From the IMG/VR virus record IMGVR_UViG_3300046534_000990, positions 1 to 25,695 of that record: a DNA stretch of 25,695 nucleotides. One strand, written 5' to 3'. Position 1 is the stretch's first letter, and every line of letters starts with the position of its first letter. Under the pieces are notes generated by a model. The model was not told the DNA's origin. It did no database searches and saw only the letters and a list, made by a program, of their open reading frames with translations. Made by a program: the position numbers and the translations under genes. The stretch is from a virus. Shown here one piece after another: positions 20,167 through 25,695 of this stretch.

Positions 20167-21045
20167 ATGGCAGTTGAAATCAAATCAGGCGCAGGCACAG
20201 ACCTCGCATCAGTCGATCCCGTATCAAAGGCGCTGCACGTCATTAACTACTCAAGCGACGGGCACGAGGGCATCCATGCCCTTCCCGTAACCGTGGCAAC
20301 CAACAACGCGACGGCGTTGAATGAGTTCGTTTTACCGAGCCTTAACGCTCAGGAATACGCGTTTATTTCAATGCAGCTTGTAGGCACTTGGGAAGCGACC
20401 GTTACTTTCGAGGGGTCAAACGACAACACTACATTCTATTCTATTGCGACAACAGACCCCGCTGCCAGCGCCACAGGCCAAACGACAGCGACAACTATCC
20501 GCGTCGTGAAAATTCCCGTTCTTACAAAGTACGTTCGCGCGAGGGTTTCCGCATACACGTCTGGCACCATCTCGGCGGTCGCATACGGTCACAGAGACGA
20601 GAACTCGTCTGGCTTGATTAGCTCGCTTGGCACGATTGAGTTGCAGGCTGAGACGACCAAGAAAATCGGCAACGTGGGCATTTCGTCGGGGGGCGCTACG
20701 CCAACGTATAAGAAATTCATCTCGGCCACGACCACCAACGCGACCGCCGTTTCCAGCGTCCCGGCCAACATCTCAATCCTGCATATGGAAAACAGTGGCG
20801 ACGGCGTGCGCTATGTCAAGTTCTACAACAAAGCTACCGCGCCTGTCGTCGGCACCGATGTGCCGCTCATCACAATCGGCATTCCCGCCGTATCAAGCTC
20901 CAGCTTTACGCTGCCCGCGCTGATTGGCATCGACTTTTCCATCGGAATTTCGTTTGCAATTACTTTGGGCGCGGCTGACAGCGACACGACGCCGCTCAGT
21001 GTTGTGGCAAACGTCACGGGCTTGATTGCCTACGCGGCTTTGTAA
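20167..21045 (+). CDS. Fibre-like or capsid-associated beta protein, two modules
   Basis: A 292-aa protein starting MAVEIKSGAGTDLASVD behind GAGGACAGGG (in-frame TTG at 20149 would add six residues). Module 1 (about 55-145) has LVGTWEATVTFEGSND and YVRARVSAYTSGTISAVAYG, a beta-sandwich often seen in phage head or tail decorations. Module 2 (about 180-292) has KFISATTTNATAVSS, RYVKFYNKATAPVVGTDVPL and IGISFAITLGAADSDTTP, likewise recurrent in phages. It lies between connector and head-closure genes, so it may be a head fibre rather than a tail fibre. A binding role is inference. Confidence 0.75.
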   Translation: MAVEIKSGAGTDLASVDPVSKALHVINYSSDGHEGIHALPVTVATNNATALNEFVLPSLNAQEYAFISMQLVGTWEATVTFEGSNDNTTFYSIATTDPAASATGQTTATTIRVVKIPVLTKYVRARVSAYTSGTISAVAYGHRDENSSGLISSLGTIELQAETTKKIGNVGISSGGATPTYKKFISATTTNATAVSSVPANISILHMENSGDGVRYVKFYNKATAPVVGTDVPLITIGIPAVSSSSFTLPALIGIDFSIGISFAITLGAADSDTTPLSVVANVTGLIAYAAL

Positions 21046-21076
21046 TGACTCATGCCAACGACATAAAGGCCACCAA

Positions 21077-21421
21077 ATGAAGTGCTGCGACATGAGCGCC
21101 GGGATGCTGCGCGAACCCATCACGATAGAGCGCGCGGCCCGTACAAGCGACGGCGCGGGCGGCTTTACTGTGGCATGGGCGGCGATTAGCGGGGCACCTG
21201 ACCGGGCGCACGTCAAAGCGCTGTCAGGCTCCGAGCGCTATGCGGCTGACCGCACCGAGGCCACGACACGCTGGCGTATCACGTTCCGATACTTTGACGG
21301 GCTACTTGAGAGTGACCGCGTGGTTATTCGCACGCGCGCTTACAATATCCGGTTCATCAACAATCTTGAGCTGCGCGACAAGTGGCTGACGCTGGATCTC
21401 GACGGCGGGGTGGCGACGTAA
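21077..21421 (+). CDS. Head-tail joining / head closure protein (HK97 gp7, SPP1 gp16-like)
   Basis: A 114-aa protein. LREPITIERAARTSDGAGGFTVAWA (11-35), then YAADRTEATTRWRITFRY and DRVVIRTRAYNIRFINNLELRDKWLTLDLDGG match the phage head-tail joining family, a small beta-barrel that seals the connector. The ATG at 21077 has AAAGG about 8 nt upstream; a longer frame begins at 21026 but its start does not look like the family. It ends in a TAATG overlap with the HK97 gp10-like gene. Confidence 0.9.
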   Translation: MKCCDMSAGMLREPITIERAARTSDGAGGFTVAWAAISGAPDRAHVKALSGSERYAADRTEATTRWRITFRYFDGLLESDRVVIRTRAYNIRFINNLELRDKWLTLDLDGGVAT

Positions 21422-21852
21422 TGGCAACCACGATCCGCCTTGATGGGCTTGCAAACCTGCAAAGCGCGCTCAACAGCTTGGGGCCGGAAATGGAAGCGGC
21501 GGCGGGCCGGGCGGTAAACGTGACCGGCTTGCAGCTTCAAGAAGACATCAAGAAGCGCTTCACCAACACGCCCCAAACCGGAAAGCGGTACAAGCGCGGC
21601 GGCAAGATCCATATTGCATCATCGCCAAAGAACGCGCCTGCGGTTGACACGGGGCGGCTTCGGTCAAGCGTCCTGTTTCGTAAGGCGGGCAAGATGTCGG
21701 TTGTGGTTTTGACCCGCATCAAATACGGATCGTGGCTTGAGTTCGGCACGTTCAAGATCCGGCCCAGGCCAGCATGGGAACCAGCGGTTGAGGCAATGCG
21801 CCCCCGATTCATAGCACGTATAACGGCAGTCATAGCAGGGACTTACAAATGA
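21421..21852 (+). CDS. HK97 gp10-family tail-joining protein
   Basis: A 143-aa protein (start MATTIRLDGLANLQSALNSLG at 21421, TAATG overlap). It has the HK97 gp10 family layout: an N-terminal helix, VNVTGLQLQEDIKKRF, GKIHIASSPKNAPAVDTGRLRSSV (62-85) and IKYGSWLEFGTFKIRPRPAWEPAV (100-123). Members connect head and tail; the GxLRxS pattern and EFGT are characteristic. It is coupled to the next gene by ATGA. Confidence 0.9.
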   Translation: MATTIRLDGLANLQSALNSLGPEMEAAAGRAVNVTGLQLQEDIKKRFTNTPQTGKRYKRGGKIHIASSPKNAPAVDTGRLRSSVLFRKAGKMSVVVLTRIKYGSWLEFGTFKIRPRPAWEPAVEAMRPRFIARITAVIAGTYK

Positions 21853-22268
21853 GCGGCGCAGACGACAATCTCCAGCGGGCACTTTACGCCAAGCTAACGG
21901 GCAACGCGCCGCTGATGGCGCTTATTCAAGGCGTATATGCCGACGTGGCACAGCCAGACCTGCCGGAAAGTGACAGCGCGTTTCCGTATCTCGTCATAGG
22001 CGAAAGCATTATCACGGCAAGCGACACCAAAACCGACGACGGGGGCAATGCGCTTTGCCAAATGGACGTTTGGTCGCGCAGCAACAACTTGCTCCAGGTC
22101 AAGCAAATTGGCGCTGCTGTTCGCACGGCGTTGCATCACCAATCGCTAACCATATCCGGCGCTAACCACATCGTCACACTGTTCGAGAGTGGAGATTATA
22201 GCCGCGACCCAGACGGGCACACAAAGCGCGGACTTCTGCGCGTGCGCGTGACGTTCGACCAGATTTAG
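21849..22268 (+). CDS. Tail terminator protein (DUF3168-like)
   Basis: A 139-aa protein. MSGADDNLQRALYAKLTGN, LMALIQGVYADV, FPYLVIGES, DTKTDDGG, QMDVWSRSNNLLQVKQIGAAV and the C-terminal LLRVRVTF are the DUF3168 pattern (RALxAxLxxxxxLxxLvgxrIyd, FPYvviGe, vWSrxxgxxxxxxi). This family caps the tail tube. It starts by ATGA from the gp10-like gene and precedes a 73-nt gap before the tail tube gene. Confidence 0.88.
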   Translation: MSGADDNLQRALYAKLTGNAPLMALIQGVYADVAQPDLPESDSAFPYLVIGESIITASDTKTDDGGNALCQMDVWSRSNNLLQVKQIGAAVRTALHHQSLTISGANHIVTLFESGDYSRDPDGHTKRGLLRVRVTFDQI

Positions 22269-22341
22269 GGGCGGGCTAGCACGCGCGCCGGATATATGCT
22301 AAAACAGCGCCAAGTATTGAAACTTTATAGGGCGCAGCATC

Positions 22342-22761
22342 ATGGCAGCACAGGCAGGCCGCAACTTGCGGATCAAATACGACCCGACCGGCGGCACCGC
22401 AACCGACGCGGCTGTCATTGCTGGGGCGCGCACCGAAAGCCTCACGATCAACAATACAGGAATCGACATCACAGACAAGGACGATTCTGGCGTCCGGACG
22501 ATGTTGAACGACGTGGGCACCAAAGGAATGTCTCTTTCCTGCGAGGGCGTCTTGACCGATAACACCCTCATGCAACTTGCAGCATCGGCAGCTTCCACCA
22601 CAGCGCTTCACACTTTCATTATCGAGATCCCCGGCTTGCGCAAGTATTCGGGGCTTTGGTTTATCGAGAGCTTTGAGGCTTCCGGCGCTGAAGGCGACGA
22701 GCCTGTGACGTTCTCCACGTCGCTCATCTCGGCAGGCGCTATCACAAGTGCGACCGCTTAA
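22342..22761 (+). CDS. Major tail (tube) protein, TP901-1-like
   Basis: A 139-aa protein starting MAAQAGRNLRIKYDPTGGT. ARTESLTINNTGIDITDKDDSGVR (28-51) is the signature of the TP901-1 / phage major tail family, followed by MSLSCEGVL and VTFSTSLISAGAITS. It polymerises to form the tube. The leader (22269-22341) contains TATATGCT (22291-22298) and TTTATAG (22323-22329) as possible promoter -10 regions, both weak. Its position between terminator and chaperone is canonical. Confidence 0.9.
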   Translation: MAAQAGRNLRIKYDPTGGTATDAAVIAGARTESLTINNTGIDITDKDDSGVRTMLNDVGTKGMSLSCEGVLTDNTLMQLAASAASTTALHTFIIEIPGLRKYSGLWFIESFEASGAEGDEPVTFSTSLISAGAITSATA

Positions 22762-22764
22762 CAG

Positions 22765-23106
22765 ATGGCGGTTTTCCGAGATATCGAGATTGAATTTGCG
22801 GGCGTGTCCTATCTGGTCACGCCTACAATGCGCTTACTGCGCCGTATCGAAAACGACGTATCAATCCCGCGTTTAGCTTGGGGCGTAAGCAACGGGCAAC
22901 CCCAGACATCCCACCTCGCCTTTGTGTTGGCCCTGCTCTTGCAGACTGCCGACAACGGGCGCGGCGTGACTGAGGAAACAGTCTATGCCGAGATCAACCA
23001 GATGAACGGCGAGACGCTTATCGCTATTTGGAACGCTGTTCTTGAGGCAGTTTCGCCGCAGCCCAAAAAAAAAGACGCGGCGAAACCTCTAAGCACGTCA
23101 GGCTAG
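22765..23106 (+). CDS. Tail assembly chaperone (gpG-like, 0-frame product)
   Basis: A 113-aa protein starting MAVFRDIEIEFAGVSYLVTPTMRLL. LRRIENDVSIPRLAWGV (25-41) and LAFVLALLLQTADNGRGV fit phage tail chaperones of the GTA gp10 / gpG type, which bind the tape measure during tail assembly. The 3' part holds CCC and nine A (23062-23073), a slip site that would give a longer -1 product. The 0-frame terminates at TAG 23104-23106 inside a hairpin. It has a weak ribosome site and follows the tail tube gene by 3 nt. Confidence 0.88.
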   Translation: MAVFRDIEIEFAGVSYLVTPTMRLLRRIENDVSIPRLAWGVSNGQPQTSHLAFVLALLLQTADNGRGVTEETVYAEINQMNGETLIAIWNAVLEAVSPQPKKKDAAKPLSTSG

Positions 23107-23109
23107 AGG
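23065..23109 (+). promoter_or_regulatory. Programmed -1 frameshift signal (slippery A9 and hairpin)
   Basis: Nine A (23065-23073) after CCC read as AAA AAA AAA in the chaperone frame. CCTCTA (23086-23091) pairs with TAGAGG (23104-23109) around a 12-nt loop, and the stem contains the 0-frame stop. Slipping back one base reads through the -1 frame with no stop until 23321. This is the classical lambda G/GT arrangement; the spacer of 12 nt is longer than usual. Confidence 0.8.
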
Positions 23110-23321
23110 ATGTGCCCGAAAAGCTCGGCTGGGACAACATGTTTATGGGCGCGCTGGCTTGGGACATAAGCCCCAGCGAGTTCTGGGCGATGACAATGGC
23201 GGAATGGTTCTTGATATATGAGACGCACAGGGACCGCGAGACAGTAGGCAAGACCAAACTGACACGACGCGATGCAGATGAACTACTAGAATGGACGCTC
23301 AATGGCCCTTCCTCCACTTAA
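23073..23321 (+). CDS. Tail chaperone extension (T part of a G-T frameshift fusion)
   Basis: The -1 frame from the slip site reads RRGETSKHVRLEDVPEKLGW, then FMGALAWDISPSEFWAMT, WFLIYETHRDRETVG and a C-terminal LTRRDADELLEWTL, 82 residues after 103 of the chaperone (about 185 in the fusion). DISPSEFWAMTMAEW resembles the small GTA-type tail chaperone partner (DPxxFWxMTPxEW). It has no ATG and no good ribosome site of its own (GTG 23112 is the only candidate), which supports frameshift expression. Its end overlaps the tape measure start by 20 nt. Confidence 0.82.
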   Translation, partial: RRGETSKHVRLEDVPEKLGWDNMFMGALAWDISPSEFWAMTMAEWFLIYETHRDRETVGKTKLTRRDADELLEWTLNGPSST

Positions 23322-24903
23322 CATCCGGGTATCTGCTACAACGTCCGACGCAGAGGCTGGACTAAGGCGCACCGAGACGCAGCTAAAGGCGACGGGTCGC
23401 GCGGCTCAGGTCGCAGGCGTTCAAATGCGCGGGGCGACGGCTCACACGGCGAACCTCGGCGCGCAGTTTAACGACATCGGCGTGATGCTTGCTGCAGGTC
23501 AGTCTCCGCTTATGCTTGCCATGCAACAGGGTACGCAAATCAACCAGGTGATGGCGCAAATGGGCGGGGGCAAGACTGCCTTGCGCGGCCTTGGCGCTGC
23601 GTTCCTCGGCATTATCAATCCTATGTCACTCGCCACCATTGGTATCATTGCCGGGGGTGCCGCGCTTGTTCAATGGGGCATGAAAGCGTTTGGCGCGTCT
23701 GAAGAGGCCAAGAAGATGGCCGAGCAGGTTGAGGCGCTTGCTGATGCCGTTGAGGACGCAGAGGAGCGCTTGCGGGCCGCGCGCATGGGCACAAGCTCGG
23801 CTGAGAATACTGCGATACAAGAACTTGCTGACAAGACTGCCGAGATCCTCGCAATGCGGGAGCGGATGAATGGTGCGACAGCGACGGGCGTTGCCTTGGG
23901 TGAAAATGCAATCCGAGTTCTTGAGGAAGAGCAAGCTGTTTTGCGGGCCAACCTGGACACAATCCAGCGCGCTAACACTCACGTTGGGTTATATGAAGAC
24001 GGCCTGAATGATGCAGCGATTGCAGCGCTTGAGCTTGCGGGCATTGATATCAACGAAAACATCAGCGATGCGGCAAAGTCTGCGGCAACGTTAGCAGCCA
24101 ACCTAGGCATTTCGTTTCAGAACGCATCATTGCTCCTGCTGGAGAACGAAAAACTAGCCGCACAATATGCGCAATATGGGGCGGGCCAGTTGGCGGCGCG
24201 GGCGCTTATAACGGAGCAGCGGCTATCCGCTGACGGTCGCGCGCCGGGAATCGCAGACCCAAACGCGCCTAAGCCAAGTAGCGGCGGCGGTGGTGGTGGT
24301 GGCGATGCTAGAGCGGGCCAAATTGACGCGCTTGTAAACAGCCTGCAAACCGAGCGCGAGACAATAGAAGAATGGTATGAGGAAAGCCTAGGATTGCTGC
24401 AAACAGCGTCGGAAGCCGAATTGGCGGAGATTGGCGGCAAGCACGCAGCGATGCAGCGCCTTGAGAAAGAGCATCAAGACCGAATGAGCGGACTAACCGA
24501 GGGCGGGATGTCTGGTGCGCTTGGCATATATCAACAGTATGGGTCTCAAATCCTTGGCGCTATGGGGGCAACGGGCAAGCAAATGGCATTGGTTAACGCC
24601 GCTATTGGCGCGTCTCAAGCCCTTGCAGATCCCACCATTCCATTTTGGGGTAAGTTCGCAGCCGTGGCGCAAGTTCTCGCCGCAGGTCGCAGCTTGTCCG
24701 AACAAGCCTCAACAGGTGCTGCAAGCGGTGGATCGGCAGCAAGCGCGGCACCGGTTGCGGCGGCGCAATCTATCACGCGCACGGTTGACGTTAACCTGTC
24801 CGGCGGGTCTGAGTCCTCTCAGGGGTCTATTCGCGGCTTGATTGCGCAGATTAACGACGCGATTGGCGACGGCGCAACGCTAAACGTGCGGGGGATGGCT
24901 TAA
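23302..24903 (+). CDS. Tape measure protein
   Basis: A 533-aa protein, Ala/Gly/Gln-rich. It shows LGAQFNDIGVMLAAGQSPL (52-70), MLAMQQGTQINQVMAQMGGG and a hydrophobic segment (98-126: GAAFLGIINPMSLATIGIIAGG), the usual phage tape-measure motifs, then coiled-coil helices (AKKMAEQVEALADAVEDAEERLRAA), a Gly7 linker near 325-332 and a second helical part (ADPTIPFWGKFAAVAQVLAAG). Length sets tail length; by the usual ~1.5 A per residue, about 80 nm. It overlaps the chaperone extension by 20 nt and the next gene by TAATG. Confidence 0.93.
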   Translation: MALPPLNIRVSATTSDAEAGLRRTETQLKATGRAAQVAGVQMRGATAHTANLGAQFNDIGVMLAAGQSPLMLAMQQGTQINQVMAQMGGGKTALRGLGAAFLGIINPMSLATIGIIAGGAALVQWGMKAFGASEEAKKMAEQVEALADAVEDAEERLRAARMGTSSAENTAIQELADKTAEILAMRERMNGATATGVALGENAIRVLEEEQAVLRANLDTIQRANTHVGLYEDGLNDAAIAALELAGIDINENISDAAKSAATLAANLGISFQNASLLLLENEKLAAQYAQYGAGQLAARALITEQRLSADGRAPGIADPNAPKPSSGGGGGGGDARAGQIDALVNSLQTERETIEEWYEESLGLLQTASEAELAEIGGKHAAMQRLEKEHQDRMSGLTEGGMSGALGIYQQYGSQILGAMGATGKQMALVNAAIGASQALADPTIPFWGKFAAVAQVLAAGRSLSEQASTGAASGGSAASAAPVAAAQSITRTVDVNLSGGSESSQGSIRGLIAQINDAIGDGATLNVRGMA

Positions 24904-25695
24904 TGGGCGTTATATTCGAGGCGGGCTATTCGCTACCGGGTGCAGACCAGCCGTTGACTAACGCGAGGATTGCGCACTCAGGGACGTGGTATGCGGGCAC
25001 CCCAGCGGCATCTAGCACCGCGACGGGTTACTTTGCCGAAGCGCCTAACAACTCGCTGACATACGAGCTGTGGAAGCCTAGCAGCGTGACCGCAACGTGG
25101 GAGCTTGATCTAGGTTCTGCGGTTGACGTTGATTATTGCTGCATCGCTGCGCACACGATGGGCACAAACGGCAACTCGGTGCAGGTGCAGTATTACACCG
25201 GGTCAGCATGGGCGGATCTTACGCCTGTGACTGCCGTATCTGACGACATGCCGATCATGTGCATTTTCAGCACCGAGAACGCGCAACGCTTTCGGATTAG
25301 CGTCACAGGAGGCACTGCCCCGACGATTGGCGTCATTCGCTTCGGTGAGGCGATGCAAATGGATGCCCCTATTTTTGGCGGGCACTCGCCGCTTGATTAT
25401 GGGCGCATTACAGAAAGCCGCGCCGCTTATTCCATGTCGGGCGCGTTTCTTGGCCGGTCAAAGAAGCGGCAATGGCTGGCAACGTCTTTTGAGTGGACGC
25501 ACCTCAACAAAACTTGGGTCGAGGCAAACTGGTCTGCGTTCCAAAAGGCCGGATACACTGAGCCATTCTTTATTGCATGGCGTCCTGATGATTTTAGCGA
25601 GGTTGGATATTGCCAAACCGAAAACGTGCCTGCGCCTCAGTTTATGGGCGTCAAAGCATACATGTCAGTGGGTCTGCAAGTGACGGCGCTCGGCT
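24903..25695 (+). CDS. Distal tail-type protein, partial (C-terminus beyond window)
   Basis: An open frame begins with ATG at 24903 (TAATG with the tape measure stop) and runs to the edge, 264 codons without a stop. It begins MGVIFEAGYSLPGADQP and has a discoidin-like beta region (YELWKPSSVTATWELDLGSA, 59-78; RFRISVTGG, about 128-136), then SGAFLGRSKKRQWLATSFEW and KAYMSVGLQV near the edge, a place where the stop may be close. Position after the tape measure fits a tail-tip protein; the family is not DUF2460-like by eye. A receptor- or sugar-binding role for the discoidin-like part is inference. Confidence 0.8.
   Translation, partial: MGVIFEAGYSLPGADQPLTNARIAHSGTWYAGTPAASSTATGYFAEAPNNSLTYELWKPSSVTATWELDLGSAVDVDYCCIAAHTMGTNGNSVQVQYYTGSAWADLTPVTAVSDDMPIMCIFSTENAQRFRISVTGGTAPTIGVIRFGEAMQMDAPIFGGHSPLDYGRITESRAAYSMSGAFLGRSKKRQWLATSFEWTHLNKTWVEANWSAFQKAGYTEPFFIAWRPDDFSEVGYCQTENVPAPQFMGVKAYMSVGLQVTALG

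Noticed and set aside
22269-22341. Promoter before the tail tube gene
   Set aside because: Several AT-rich boxes but no matching -35; left as a note in the tail tube entry only.
25327-25683. Plus-strand 118-aa frame near the right edge
   Set aside because: It overlaps the open distal-tail frame that starts at 24903 by TAATG with the tape measure; the alternative has no support.

Overview
The window is a contiguous segment of a tailed double-stranded DNA phage or prophage with a siphovirus-type (HK97-like) head and tail module. It is truncated at both ends. No host gene, integrase, repressor or lysis gene is visible, so temperate versus lytic cannot be decided. The moderately GC-rich sequence, and a structural gene order that parallels the Rhodobacter-type gene transfer agent (portal, protease, capsid, adaptor, stopper, terminator, tail tube, chaperone, tape measure), suggest an alphaproteobacterial host, probably Rhodobacterales. 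That host call is inference.

Layout. (1) Positions 1-7783 are mostly minus strand: a replication and recombination module. Six genes (7783 down to 2536) are joined by 4-nt ATGA overlaps: Lar-like zinc ribbon, small unknown, TOPRIM primase-helicase, DEAH helicase, small unknown, VRR-NUC nuclease. A second minus unit (1674 down to 1) carries a YqaJ exonuclease, a conserved phage protein and a partial gene. Three small plus-strand ORFs (1832-2555) sit between the two units, divergent from YqaJ and tail-to-tail with VRR-NUC. (2) 7784-8267 is a gene-free control region with a 12-bp leader hairpin, GTGCAAA direct repeats, a 12-bp palindrome, a large AT-rich inverted repeat, a cluster of GTTAG/CTAAC motifs and a strong intrinsic terminator. 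(3) 8268-10259 is a plus-strand run of small accessory proteins. The first appears to start at ATT behind a leader that is repeated exactly before the next gene. (4) 10260-10852 has no protein gene. It holds a tRNA-Asn(GUU) and a highly foldable, probably noncoding RNA region. (5) 10853-25695 is the plus-strand late module: two tiny ORFs, small and large terminase, portal, MuF-like protein, prohead protease, capsid, decoration-like protein, three accessory genes including a Rossmann/glycosyltransferase-like protein, head-tail connectors, fibre-like protein, tail terminator, tail tube, tail assembly chaperone with a -1 frameshift signal, tape measure and a partial distal tail protein.

The minus-strand module would open, prime, unwind and recombine phage DNA. 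The late module packages it and builds a head and a long non-contractile tail. Two similar extended -10 promoters (near 14936 and 18564) may boost expression of capsid and of connector/tail genes. The least explained parts are the two noncoding regions (7784-8267 and 10260-10852), the ATT-started gene and the glycosyltransferase-like gene inside the head operon.
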